The notes under the pieces were generated by a model that saw only the letters and a list, made by a program, of their open reading frames with translations, had not been told where the DNA came from and did no database searches. The position numbers and the translations under genes are program-made. Positions 11,688 to 21,631 of a stretch of 64,000 bases of DNA are shown in pieces (the stretch's first letter is position 1; each line of letters starts with the position of its first letter). The DNA is from Fistulifera solaris (Eukaryota > Bacillariophyta > Bacillariophyceae > Naviculales > Stauroneidaceae), in the NCBI GenBank assembly GCA_030295235.1, contig AP026164.1, forward strand, positions 868,001 through 932,000, read 5' to 3'.

Positions 11688-13181
11688 ATGATGCGAAAAC
11701 AAACAAGAATATCATGTGTAGGGATTTGTTCACTACTTTGGAGTATTATGGTCTCTTCTTATATTCCTAGTTGGGCCAAAGAAATCGAAGCGACCGCCGA
11801 ATGGACGTTGTTGGGAGAGAACGACACGATAGATGCTGGCATGCACATTCGTATCGACATGACGACGGGTGAAAAGTGGGTTAAACTAATCAGTGATGAT
11901 GAGAGTCACGACACCAAGTCATCGACACAAGAAGTGCAAGTGTCGACAGAAGGTGGAATGCAACTCGTCCCCAGCCAAGATTCTACGGACACGACCACAA
12001 TCCCTTATGATTTTGACATGATGCATCGGACACTATCGAAACTTCCGGAAGACGAACAAGAACAACTTGGACTTCCGTCTTTACCGGAAGGGACGGTGGA
12101 ATCTTTGTCGGCGAACGAGCGACACGAGTTTGAACGAACCATGACGAACATATGGGAAAAGCGACAGGCGCAACTGAAAGCAGTCATGGAAGAATCGGTC
12201 GCTGACCTTCCGGAAATCTTAAAAGACCGAATTGCTAAAATACAAGAGTATATTATGGACCCAGTAGCGCATCTGGAGTCCGCTGATTTTGACAATACAG
12301 TGGATGGTCAAGTCAGTCACATATTGTCCGTGGTTCAAGATTTGGAATATTCACTCTCCGATGTGGATATGGCACGAGACTTTTTCACCATGGGAGGTTG
12401 GAACTTGTTACTATCTTTAATATCTGAAGATGTTCATACATCGCCGAATGCAACGTCGACGCACCATTTAAGAGATAAAGTCAACATGCTTCAGGGACAC
12501 GCCGCATGGGCTTTGGGGACGTCAGTGAAGAATGTCGGAGAATTCTATCCATTTGCCACCGCAAAAGTTCATTTGGTCTTAAGCGGAGAGAAAAATCGTG
12601 TTGTTTCTGCAATACAACTACTCTTGGATGAGTACGACCATGCGACAACAAGCGAACTCGAAAGCGACGAATCGATGCAGTCTCGCAATTTTAAATGCCA
12701 AAAGCTGATATATGCCATGGGGTCGCTGCTAAGAGCAAATAGAGCCGCACAAACTCAATTTGTCGGGTATGGTGGCCCAATGAAGCTGGGAGTTCAGCTT
12801 GTAAAATCATTTGAGCAGGATGAGAGCATGAGGCCGGGAAAGATAAAGGAAAGTCTACTTGTGCTCGGAAACGATCTTGTTTCTGATGTCAGACTTCATC
12901 CAGGAAAGTCGGAACAAGTTGATGATGCTATCATTCAGAGCCTTTCAACAAGCATTTGGTGTGATTCCATCTTTTCGGCGCTCAAAGGTGATTTCCGATT
13001 ACAAGAAAAGGCTCTTGAAGCTATCAGAACGTTTCTTCCTTACTGTCGATGGCAAGCAAATGATATCACTAATGCGCTATACCATCTCCGATCATCTTGG
13101 GAGGGAAGTGGCAATGAAAGAGACGCCGATGTGCAAGACGAATTACTGAAGCTAGTTGACTCAACTCTTGCTATGCTCTAA
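11688..13181 (+). CDS. SIL1: SIL1-like nucleotide exchange factor for ER Hsp70 (BiP)
   Basis: SIL1 wraps the ATPase domain of BiP and releases ADP in the ER lumen. The 497-residue product has a hydrophobic N-terminal signal segment (residues about 8-28, CVGICSLLWSIMVSSYIP). The family's hallmark follows at about 48-65 (AGMHIRIDMTTGEKWVKL), matching the SIL1 'aGxHvRlnlqTGexexKL' motif. The rest is helical and armadillo-like, e.g. VSHILSVVQDLEYSLSDVDMA and HAAWALGTSVKNV, as in the SIL1/HspBP1 family. There is a single exon with no interruption. It converges on the PPR-like gene with only 42 nt between stop codons. The missing obvious KDEL-type tail leaves ER retention unproven. Confidence 0.82.
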   Translation: MMRKQTRISCVGICSLLWSIMVSSYIPSWAKEIEATAEWTLLGENDTIDAGMHIRIDMTTGEKWVKLISDDESHDTKSSTQEVQVSTEGGMQLVPSQDSTDTTTIPYDFDMMHRTLSKLPEDEQEQLGLPSLPEGTVESLSANERHEFERTMTNIWEKRQAQLKAVMEESVADLPEILKDRIAKIQEYIMDPVAHLESADFDNTVDGQVSHILSVVQDLEYSLSDVDMARDFFTMGGWNLLLSLISEDVHTSPNATSTHHLRDKVNMLQGHAAWALGTSVKNVGEFYPFATAKVHLVLSGEKNRVVSAIQLLLDEYDHATTSELESDESMQSRNFKCQKLIYAMGSLLRANRAAQTQFVGYGGPMKLGVQLVKSFEQDESMRPGKIKESLLVLGNDLVSDVRLHPGKSEQVDDAIIQSLSTSIWCDSIFSALKGDFRLQEKALEAIRTFLPYCRWQANDITNALYHLRSSWEGSGNERDADVQDELLKLVDSTLAML

Positions 13182-13223
13182 TCCCTGAAATGTAAATTAC
13201 TTTTTTCTCCAACCAACGCTTGT

Positions 13224-15773
13224 TCATTGTGTACGCGGACCTGTTCTTCGCTGAGTCGTGGTAGCATCTCGACTCCATTCAGACGGTAGCCTGTCTAAGA
13301 GCAACGCTTTAGGAGGGCTGCGATTCCATCGTAATCCGATTCTTTTGTCGTAGTCGCCTTCGACAGCTCTGAGCTCGTCGTCTCTCACATTGATAATCGT
13401 CTGCGCAAAGTCATGGGACAAACCAAAAAGGCGTTTCAAAGATTTCAGTGGAAGCATAGCCACAACCTGCCACACCATTTCCTGTGTTAGCAAACCGTTT
13501 GCACAACACTCGTCGAAAAGACCTTCCACAACCTCAACGTGCTGCTCGTCCAAATTGACCAACTGTGTCCTGAGAACTTCAGTGATCAAGTAAAAGGATC
13601 TTGCATTGCGTTTTCCATAACGAAAGGTGTCGATAGCGGTGTTGTATGCATGGAGTCGGTCTTCAATTGTAGACTGTGGCCGGCAGCAAGTTTCGAGTAC
13701 ATAGTTGCAAGGAAATGCCGACACCTTGCCAGTTAGTTCGTTTAGCTTCACTAACAAGGCCGATGCGCGAGTAACTGGATTTAGCTGAGAATCGGCACCC
13801 AGCTTTTGAGTACACCACGCTTGTATCGCAAGCGCAAAGAGACCATTGTAGTTGTCAGCGCATACTCCTTTCTTGATTGTCCATCTCAACAAATTCTCGC
13901 AATGCTCTGCTGGATATAGTTCGCCTGATAGGCCCTCATAGCGTCTGCCATCAGCGCATTTCTGAAGCCAGGAGGATAAAGCATATCTGAGATGGACTTC
14001 GCGTGGCTCAAAACGCTCACCTCGGCTCTCATAAAGTTCCATCAATTTCATAAAAAGAGACTCAGCTCGAAAAGCAGCGGTTGGATCAGAGGACCTCAAA
14101 AATCCCTTCATCGCAATAGCAAACGTTTGACCGGTCAGTTCCCGACTAGATGACGTGTTTTCAAGGGCCCGATAAAGCATTTTTTCAACCAAGAAAGGCG
14201 CCCCTTTATACTCAGAATCTAGAATTTCCGACATGGAAGCGTTAAGTTCGTATATTCTTGTGTACGGTGCATCAACAATCAATTGTAAAAGTTTCTTGAT
14301 TCGATCTTCCTTGTCTGTTGACTTGGAATCATCCCATGCTTTGATAAGACGAATAAGTGTGTCGCTACGTGGCCAGCAAGTTTTCCACAGGGCGCTCTTT
14401 CTTTCGTTTCTCTGGGCCAAGTCATACACTATCCTGTCAGCACGAAGTAAAGACGGATTCCGAGGTTCTGTTTTCGTGAGGGCGTCAACAAGAACGCCCG
14501 TGGCCCATGAGACATCGAGACCTTTTCTGATCATGGATACGATTTCTGACCGAGTCTCATGGAATATTCTTTGCAGCAACGCGTCAATTTCAGCAACGAA
14601 ACTCGACCGCAACGTTTGACCGGAGTAATTGATATACTTGCTGTACGCCTGAAGAATAGCATGATAGCTAAAGCTGTCCAGCAGGAATTCATAGTTTCCT
14701 GTTTTTTCATAATAACGATCCATTCTGGTGACGATGCCTTTTATCTGATTCAAAACCGTCGGATGCTTCGAGACACGAGACTTTGCAAAGGCAGACAACA
14801 CCATGTTAAAGCACGCACGGTCCGGATATTCTAATTGCGGTAGCTGAAAACTAGATTGAGCAAACGCAAGTTGACTAGCATCTTCTAGCTCTTGCAGGTA
14901 TTGAAGTGCTTTAGTGGGCCCTTCCGTAGCCCCAGATAATGCCCATGCCCGAATCACGCTTTTGTAGCATCTTCGGCACGGAACAGGCGAACGAAGTCGA
15001 TGATATGCATCCGAAAGGAAATATGACTTTTCTTTTGTGTACTCGGACTTCATCAAATTCAGAATATGTTCAGCTCGTTCAGCTGCTTCCTCCGACTTGA
15101 CTCCCGACCAAGCAATGATAGTGCGCACATACATCATCTGCGTCGGAAAAGGCAGATCCGACGATGGATCTGATACGACCTTTCTGTGCTCCTCTGGATC
15201 TGAAGGAAAGCGACTGAGACAGTTTAAAATGATTCGTTCCGCTAGCCTGGCACCTCTAATAGAGGGTGCAACCGGTGCCTCCGTCGTAGTTTCGGGAGTA
15301 TTTATCCCAGTATCGCACGCCCTTCTCATTAAGGGATGGAGCAGCGCGTAAACATCCCGTGTGGTCAGTGATTCCAGCGCATCAAGTTGTTTCACCACTT
15401 CTTCCAGCTCATCAATTGAAAGCACCTGTATTCGCGCGGCATCCATCTCAAAAATGGAGAGACTTTCCGTGCTATTGGACCGCTCGGCTTGTAGAAAAGT
15501 ACTGTAGCGAAAAGTATCCCTTGAGATTGGGGGAATGAAGAAAAAATCGCGAAAACGAGTAGTAGTGATTGCTGCATGATTTTCGTAGCCATTGCTTGAT
15601 GCAAGACATCTAAGAAAAACATGGCACCTTGAAATCTTCGTGACCGATTTCGTATAGAGTCTAGATGCCAACATAGTTGGTACCATGCTTTCAAAACCGT
15701 TAATCTGCCCACTTGAGAAGGAGAAACATTTAGTAATTTCGAAGGAAGATTGCAATGAAAGGAAAGCTGTCAA
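13224..15773 (-). CDS. Pentatricopeptide-repeat-like (PPR) protein, probably organellar
   Basis: The uninterrupted 849-residue product has many loosely conserved two-helix units, for example RCYKSVIRAWALSGATEG, ACFNMVLSAFAKSRV, YHAILQAYSKYIN, TLIRLIKAWDD and TFAIAMKGFLRSSDPTAAF. Their spacing is that of PPR-like repeats. PPR proteins bind single-stranded RNA in mitochondria or plastids and act in RNA processing or translation. The N-terminus is rich in Ser, Arg and hydrophobic residues. A downstream ATG (residue 30, MVPTMLASRLYTK) would give a mitochondrial-looking presequence, so the true start is uncertain. The repeats are too degenerate for an RNA code reading, and no editing (DYW) or endonuclease domain is visible. 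The PPR-like class is fairly safe; the target compartment is inference. Confidence 0.65.
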   Translation of the reverse strand: MTAFLSLQSSFEITKCFSFSSGQINGFESMVPTMLASRLYTKSVTKISRCHVFLRCLASSNGYENHAAITTTRFRDFFFIPPISRDTFRYSTFLQAERSNSTESLSIFEMDAARIQVLSIDELEEVVKQLDALESLTTRDVYALLHPLMRRACDTGINTPETTTEAPVAPSIRGARLAERIILNCLSRFPSDPEEHRKVVSDPSSDLPFPTQMMYVRTIIAWSGVKSEEAAERAEHILNLMKSEYTKEKSYFLSDAYHRLRSPVPCRRCYKSVIRAWALSGATEGPTKALQYLQELEDASQLAFAQSSFQLPQLEYPDRACFNMVLSAFAKSRVSKHPTVLNQIKGIVTRMDRYYEKTGNYEFLLDSFSYHAILQAYSKYINYSGQTLRSSFVAEIDALLQRIFHETRSEIVSMIRKGLDVSWATGVLVDALTKTEPRNPSLLRADRIVYDLAQRNERKSALWKTCWPRSDTLIRLIKAWDDSKSTDKEDRIKKLLQLIVDAPYTRIYELNASMSEILDSEYKGAPFLVEKMLYRALENTSSSRELTGQTFAIAMKGFLRSSDPTAAFRAESLFMKLMELYESRGERFEPREVHLRYALSSWLQKCADGRRYEGLSGELYPAEHCENLLRWTIKKGVCADNYNGLFALAIQAWCTQKLGADSQLNPVTRASALLVKLNELTGKVSAFPCNYVLETCCRPQSTIEDRLHAYNTAIDTFRYGKRNARSFYLITEVLRTQLVNLDEQHVEVVEGLFDECCANGLLTQEMVWQVVAMLPLKSLKRLFGLSHDFAQTIINVRDDELRAVEGDYDKRIGLRWNRSPPKALLLDRLPSEWSRDATTTQRRTGPRTQ

Positions 15774-16513
15774 TATCAGCCACCTTCTTTAGATGCCAGT
15801 TACTCCGTAGCAATAATTATGTTGCAACTAAGAGCAGTCACTACCACCGCACCGGAAATGGCAAAAACTTGTTTTTGCAACAACCAAAAACCTCTTTTTT
15901 CGTGCACAGCACAAGCTCCGGGACTCGATTATACACGAACTCCCACCATCCATTACCTTTCTCTAAGTACTGAAACCATGACTAAGACGAAAACATCTTC
16001 TGGGATGAAACCGAATCAAACTTTGCTTTTCGCTTCATATCGAACCCGTTAGTGGCCACGATTTCAATTTATTTAGCACTGCTACTTGCAATAATTTACT
16101 ATACTGAACCCGTTGAAATCGTTTTGGCGGTGGTCGAATATGTCAGTGCGAGGACTTTAGTTTCCGATTGTACTTGACGCTGAACCGTTGAAGATTGGAT
16201 GCAGTTTTTATTCCGCAAAAGTTGTTTCGCCTAGTGACGCGTTTGTTTCTATATCATAAAAGCAGAGCTAATTTCATTTACTCACTGAATGGAACAGGTT
16301 CTGTATTTAACGGATTTACCAAAAGACATCTTCCAGAGGTTGACATCAAGACTTTGTTTTTTCGTCAGTTCCATTTTTCCCATTCATTTTCATTTTGTTT
16401 TTTCCTACAAGGTGTCAACAAACGTATAATAGAAGCTACTTTGTTTGTTAATAGCAGAAGACATTATTCCCTCAACAGGTCTCTTCGTGTTATTAAAAAC
16501 TACCCTGGCAACA
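15774..16513. other. Divergent spacer between the PPR-like gene and hydrolase 1
   Basis: This AT-rich spacer holds no convincing gene. A 131-codon open frame at 16195-16590 overlaps the 5' end of hydrolase 1 in another frame, has no recognisable motif, and is not annotated. No GGTACC-type palindrome was found here. Confidence 0.4.
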
Positions 16514-18073
16514 ATGAGCGGCGGCGAAATAATTTTCATAAAAGAAGGCTGGCTCCATCCATGTGTACTTTACGCATATCTGGCGGTTGAATTCATATTC
16601 TTTTGATATTCAAATTCTTTTTGGTTCCAAAGGCAAATATTCGAACACAGGCCCAACCGTATCGAGACTACGGAAACGACAGGCACAAGCTATTGGAACG
16701 AGTTTTGAATCGATTATCACTTATCTGCAAAAAGACTGGCCGATGCCCTCAAAAAGAAGCTCAAAAATTTCTTCACAACTGGTTCCGACCCATCTCTTCG
16801 AAGGATGAAGTGGTCACCTCATCCCCAACGCGACCCTTTTCCGCGCCTCTGCCGCTGGAATCGATGTCAAGCACTGCCTCCGATAACGATACGGATTCTG
16901 TTTCATCGGTGGAGGACGATGAAGACTCAATAATTCGGTGCTCTAAACAAGGAATATCCTTCCCGGAAATGACTGTAGAAAACATTGGAAAGGACGAAGT
17001 TGATGAGTTCCTGGCGTGGTCACTCTTTGAAAAAGAGCCTGGCGACATGGTGGAGTGGGAGAAGGATGAGTTGGAAGTTTGCCATCTTCTTTTGCGACAA
17101 AAGCTCAATTTGGCCTTCGAACCCGGCAGATTAAATATTATGCGACCGCGTCGTTTGTCAAAAGAGGACGTCGATACCCTTCATCGACCGCTTGTAATTT
17201 ACTTGTTAGTTGCCCTCTTCAAAGCACTCGCTGGCCTTTTGCTGATGGCATTCGGATTCCGAAAAATTGTGTCAAAGACTGGAGTTGTGGCGTGGTTTCG
17301 TCCAGCTCGTCACGCAAATGCGAAACAGCTAATGCCGCGTCTTTTTCTTTCACGGGGTTGCACCGGGTGGAGTGAGCATGTACCTTCCCTTTGCTTTTAG
17401 CCTGGTCAGTGACGGCCGCGCATCATTCTTGTTCGAGAATCCCAATATATCGTGCACCATAGGCTTCCGAGCGCTCACCGAAATTGAGTACGTAAAAGGG
17501 ATCGTGGAGGTTGTCAATCGATCTGTGGGGGACAGAAATCTGTCCATTGTCGGACACTCTTTCGGATCGGTACCACTTACTTGGATGATCCGCTCCTCTG
17601 AATTGAAGGATCGAGTGCACCAAATGGTCCTCCTTGATCCCGTCACGATCATGTTGAGCGAGCCCGATGTAATGGTTAGCTTCCTGTACAAGACTGGAAT
17701 CAGTTTGATCAGAATGGTGGCAGGCTCGGAGCTTTTCACTATCTACTACTTGCGTCGACATTTTGCATGGTATAACAGCGAACTCTGGTTGGAAGATATT
17801 CCCGAACACACGCAGACCGTCGTCGCTCTGTCTCAAAAGGATGAGATCGTCAACGCTGAGAAAGTACGAGAGTATGTGGAGCTCGGTTTCAGTGGAAAGC
17901 TCGATCTCTTGTTCTGGAACGGCGCTAGTCATGGAAAATGTGTGTATACTCCATCCAAATGGAGGGAATTAAAGCAAGTGATGAACAGGCAAGAATCTTC
18001 AATTGTAAAAAGCATTGACCAAAGTGAAGATTTTGGATCATACTTGGATTGTTATTCACAACTCGAAGATTAG
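16514..18073 (+). CDS. Membrane-anchored alpha/beta hydrolase, paralogue 1
   Basis: This gene is a clear paralogue of the one at 19538-21094. Shared blocks are FLVPKAN, QPYRDYG, LHRPLVIYL, the nucleophile elbow LSIVGHSFGSVPLTW (catalytic Ser in GHSFG) and LLDPVT. Also shared are GSELF.YYLRRHF, NSELWLEDIPE, an acid in SQKDEIVNA and a His in ASHGK. Hydrophobic segments lie at the N-terminus (YAYLAVEFIFF) and near LVIYLLVALFKALAGLLLMAF, so it is probably membrane-bound. Two single-base breaks, at T4 16601-16604 (one short) and T5 17342-17346 (one long), interrupt the frame. Correcting for them gives 519 residues against 518 for the paralogue, so errors are likely. The start MSGGEIIF at 16514 gives the same layout as the paralogue. 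The substrate is unknown; a lipid or ester is a guess. Confidence 0.75.
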
Positions 18074-18143
18074 AATGTTTCATGTGAATAAATAATGTTG
18101 TAGATGTATTCATACAGTTGATTTTTGAAAACAAGATCCAACC

Positions 18144-18875
18144 CTAATATAATGGACCTAGAACATACCGGGGGTCTGGATAGTCAACCAACGCCATTGC
18201 TCTATCATTCAAGGATACAGCACCTGGCATGTCATGGGTATCTGGGGCCTTTATCGCTAGTTGAAAGTGAACATGCGGAAAGAACCAGCCGCCGTTTTCG
18301 AAAAAGTCTCCTATACTCCCAATTCGTTCTCCTGCGACCACATGCTGTCCAACTTCCCGTCTTTCAATGCTATCGGCCGATAGATGACCATACAAGGCAT
18401 AAACTTGGCGATTCTTTGGTAAGTCATGACAAATCACCATCACATGCCCATAATCGCCAAGTGCTGCATTGTAGCCGACCGCATGAATTGTTCCATTTGT
18501 GAGAGAATAAACCGGCGTTCCTACGGGACCTTCTAAATCAATCCCCACATGTATAGTTCTTCTTCCTTGATAACCATCAATATTGTTCTCCAAATCGTTG
18601 AACAGCTCGGAGCTATACAATCCAACTCGATCTTCATCGTAACGCCCGACGGCGAAAGGCGGCGCTGGTGGGCGATCTGGACTCGTTCGTGTCTTTCGCT
18701 CGTCCTCGGTAGCCAGCTGTCTGTTCGCGACAGGCTTCGTTAAATCTAAGATCTCATAGCTCGAAGGAAACAGAACGACAGGATGAAATAATTTTTGGTC
18801 TTCCTCCGTCAAGTCAAGAGGATTGGGATAAGCACCAAAAGGACTCAACGGTGGAGGAACATGAGCATCCGACAT
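18144..18875 (-). CDS. M23 (lysostaphin/LytM-type) metallopeptidase domain protein
   Basis: The 243-residue product has the M23 signature: HVGIDLEGPVGTPVYS (HxxxD zinc ligands at about residue 108), GDYGHVMVICH, YALYGHLS, GERIGSIGDFFENGGW and FPHVHFQL (HxH at about 211). M23 enzymes usually cut glycyl bonds in bacterial peptidoglycan. The eukaryotic role is unknown; a similar domain is also found fused to class-III aminotransferases. There is no signal peptide or presequence (it starts MSDAHVPPPLSPFG), so it is probably cytosolic. It sits between two paralogous hydrolases, converging on the first with 70 nt between stops. The gene is intronless. Bacterial ancestry is plausible, but the flanking sequence does not look different. 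Confidence 0.8.
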   Translation of the reverse strand: MSDAHVPPPLSPFGAYPNPLDLTEEDQKLFHPVVLFPSSYEILDLTKPVANRQLATEDERKTRTSPDRPPAPPFAVGRYDEDRVGLYSSELFNDLENNIDGYQGRRTIHVGIDLEGPVGTPVYSLTNGTIHAVGYNAALGDYGHVMVICHDLPKNRQVYALYGHLSADSIERREVGQHVVAGERIGSIGDFFENGGWFFPHVHFQLAIKAPDTHDMPGAVSLNDRAMALVDYPDPRYVLGPLY

Positions 18876-19537
18876 GTTTACGTAGACTGCTGCAGGACTG
18901 CATGCGAATAACTGCCACGTAATGAATTTAGGTACCGTACCGGTACCGTAGTCGACTGAATGAAGAGCGAATCCTCATTATTTTTTTGCTCCTTTCGTTT
19001 TCTTTCAACTCATGAACGAATCTCGTTTCCCTGTGAAATAAGCGTTCTCAGAATTTCTGAATGTATGAATAAAACCGTCTCCAGAATTTGACCGATTTTG
19101 CGGAAGACTATAAAATCAGCTCCTTCCGAATTTCTGGAAAACTTGCAGATTTTCTGTATCACCAAAATCAGCGTCTTCAGAATTTCTGGACGTATCGGTC
19201 ACTTTCTTGGCCTTACTGGTATGTGAAATTTGAACTTTGAACCGTCTTGGTTTGCGCTTACTTAACGACTAACGGGTAGAAACCGTTAAAAAGGCACGAC
19301 CGATCGGTTTTGCGAAAAATTTGGCACAACCAACCATAGAGTGGCCGGCAGAACAACGACTAGCGGAAGCGAGGGGGAGAATATTTGATCGACGTAATTG
19401 GCATCCGGACGAGAAAACATCAAGCCATCGACCAAGTATCACAAAGTTCTTTCTGACACCAATTTGTTTGTATTGAAAGATCTGACACTTTTGTGTTGCG
19501 CATTTGTTCTGTTTTGATCGCCTTATCTATCGTAGCG
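18876..19537. promoter_or_regulatory. Divergent spacer M23/hydrolase 2 with GGTACC cluster
   Basis: The spacer carries GGTACCGTACCGGTACC at 18931-18947 and a cluster of AGAATTTCT palindromes at 19049-19190. No supported gene. The hydrolase 2 frame stays open for 15 codons above its first ATG, but I see no ATG there. Confidence 0.5.
19049..19190. repeat. Cluster of degenerate AGAATTTCT palindromes
   Basis: Related units appear at 19049 (CAGAATTTCTGAATG), 19081 (CCAGAATTTG), about 19123 (TTCCGAATTTCTGGAAAA), about 19146 (CAGATTTTCTG) and about 19176 (TTCAGAATTTCTGGA). Spacing is roughly 25-40 nt. The phrases 'accgatttt' and 'aaaatcag' lie between them. The same core recurs near 25638. Confidence 0.6.
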
Positions 19538-21094
19538 ATGATAAACGCCGCTTTCAATCTGATTGGAGAGAATGTTCTCTCGACTCTGCTCTACGTATAC
19601 TTGGCCATTGAAGTGACATTTTACTTCATTTACGACTTCTACTTCGTCCCAAAAGCCAACGAATGGGTTGAGCCGCAGCCCTACCGAGACTACGGTAAAG
19701 ACAGATGCCGTATAGTTGTTCGGATCTTGACACGGGTGGCCAAGTTGGCGCACTATCGTGGTCAGACGACACGAGAAGGCATCCGTGACTACATTCTCGG
19801 ATGTTACGACCCCATCACCATCACATCTTCTACGGCCGAGAAAGAGGACATTGTTACTTTCTTCAACGAAAAACCACTTTCCGAAATACCCGGCCTGCGG
19901 CGGTTGTCCACGGGCGCGACATCGTCGACTCTGTCGTCGAACTCGTCGCAGTCGTCGGCTGATTTGTGTAGTGATGACCAGAGCGAGAAAGAGGAAGACT
20001 CGCAGACCGCATCGACACGATGGACAATCCCGGAACTAGGCAGAGCTGATCTGGAACATCTTCTTTGCTGGGCTTGCTTTGGTAAAAAGAGAGAACGATT
20101 TCTAGAATGGGAGGAGCATGAATTGACAAGAACCGTCAACACTATCGAAGAACGCTACGGGCTCTATTTTACGCCTGGTTCTACCGGTCGGTTTAAGGCC
20201 CGCAATCTATCGTTGGATGATGGGAACTCGCTGCATCGTCCTCTTCTGGTGTACTTGATCGGGATGGTGTTTTATTTCCTCGGATCCTGTGTGTTGCGAA
20301 TGGCGGGCTTTCGTCGTACCGTCACATCGAACGGTCTGGTCGGATGGTATCGATCACCTCAAAATGATTCAGCAGCCAAGCAGTTGCCCTACATCTTCTT
20401 TCATGGAATAGCTCCTGGTTGTTTGTTCTTTTACACACCGGCACTTTTATTTGGTCTCTTTAACGACGGAAGAGCTCAATTTCTAATCGAACTTCCAAAT
20501 ATTACGTGGAGAATTGGGTTCCACGTGTTGAGCGAAACCGAGTTTGTCGAAGGAGTTGCCGAAGTTGTCAATTCATATTTGCCGGAAGATCAACCACTAT
20601 CTATAATCGGGCACTCGTTCGGCTCAGTCCCTATGACCTGGCTAATGCACGCGCCCGAGTTTCGCTCGAGAATAAGGCAGTACGCATTGTTGGATCCTGT
20701 CACTCTCAAACTCAGTGAAAAGGACATCATGGTCAACTTCCTGTACACCAAGAAGCTGAACCGAATTCGCGTCCTTGCTGGCTCGGAACTGTTTACGGAA
20801 TACTACCTAAGACGGCATTTTTTCTTCTTCAATAGCGAACTTTGGTTGGAAGACATTCCGGAGACCACACATTCTTTGATCTTCCTTAGCGAAAATGATG
20901 AAATTGTGAACGCACCTGATGTCAAGGAACTGATAGATTACCACCGCGAAGCATCACCTCAACAAAAGTTGCATTTGACGTATTGGGAGGGCGTGAATCA
21001 TGGACATTGGATCAGCAAGCCCGGTGAGTGGCGCAAAATAAAAGCGTTCCTTCTGGAACAAGAGCTCTCTATCTTACGGGAAACGCGACTGTGA
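19538..21094 (+). CDS. Membrane-anchored alpha/beta hydrolase, paralogue 2
   Basis: The 518-residue intact product has two hydrophobic N-terminal segments (residues about 1-35, through LLYVYLAIEVTFYFIY). Then come FVPKANEWVEPQPYRDYGKD, a Ser-rich acidic linker, and a third hydrophobic segment around VYLIGMVFYFLGSCVL. The hydrolase core follows: FFHGIAPG (oxyanion region), LSIIGHSFGSVPMTW (catalytic Ser), SENDEIVNA (acid) and VNHGHW (His). The triad assignment is from family knowledge. It is the better-preserved member of a local duplicate pair with 16514-18073. The ATG at 19538 is the first in frame; an upstream exon carrying more of the first hydrophobic segment cannot be excluded. The membrane topology suggests a lipid or ester substrate, but I cannot name one. 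Confidence 0.8.
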   Translation: MINAAFNLIGENVLSTLLYVYLAIEVTFYFIYDFYFVPKANEWVEPQPYRDYGKDRCRIVVRILTRVAKLAHYRGQTTREGIRDYILGCYDPITITSSTAEKEDIVTFFNEKPLSEIPGLRRLSTGATSSTLSSNSSQSSADLCSDDQSEKEEDSQTASTRWTIPELGRADLEHLLCWACFGKKRERFLEWEEHELTRTVNTIEERYGLYFTPGSTGRFKARNLSLDDGNSLHRPLLVYLIGMVFYFLGSCVLRMAGFRRTVTSNGLVGWYRSPQNDSAAKQLPYIFFHGIAPGCLFFYTPALLFGLFNDGRAQFLIELPNITWRIGFHVLSETEFVEGVAEVVNSYLPEDQPLSIIGHSFGSVPMTWLMHAPEFRSRIRQYALLDPVTLKLSEKDIMVNFLYTKKLNRIRVLAGSELFTEYYLRRHFFFFNSELWLEDIPETTHSLIFLSENDEIVNAPDVKELIDYHREASPQQKLHLTYWEGVNHGHWISKPGEWRKIKAFLLEQELSILRETRL

Positions 21095-21631
21095 TGGTCT
21101 CGCATTCAGCATTCACGCAAGATGTGCCCTTCGAATAATTGCTATTTATAAACTTGTTTCTTTGAATGAGATAATAATTTTGTGAAGTAAGCAGCTCATC
21201 ATGGTTAGCAGGTACTACAAGTCGAGCATCGATTGGAAGTTTGAAAATAATAGAGAGGAAACCTCATGAATGAACAATGAACAGTCTAGATCTAGATGGA
21301 GTCTAACCTGGTAGACTTTACCTGGTACAGTAGTAATGTCACATGTCACATGTCACGTGGTGTTTGTCTTCAAGTTACAGAGTAGAGAGTACGCACTACA
21401 AAGTACCGACACACGAGTCAACCCGCGACTCAATTTTTTTAGTACTGTACACAGTTTAATGTTAAAACCTGAGACCTGAGCCTAAGAAACCGAAAATAGT
21501 TTTTGTACTTTGTACTTGATTCATTACTGTTTACTGTCCTATTTATAGTTCATAGTTCTTAGCCAAATTGGGGAACTGAATAATCTTCATCCTTTATCCG
21601 TTTCTTTTTTTTGGATCCACAAAACGACGGA
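21095..21631. promoter_or_regulatory. Upstream region of the Cys-rich secreted protein gene
   Basis: The region contains ACCTGGTA at 21306-21313 and TACCTGGTAC at 21319-21328, two copies of the promoter element in one orientation. A short CACATGT direct repeat lies near 21340-21355. No gene seen. Confidence 0.5.
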
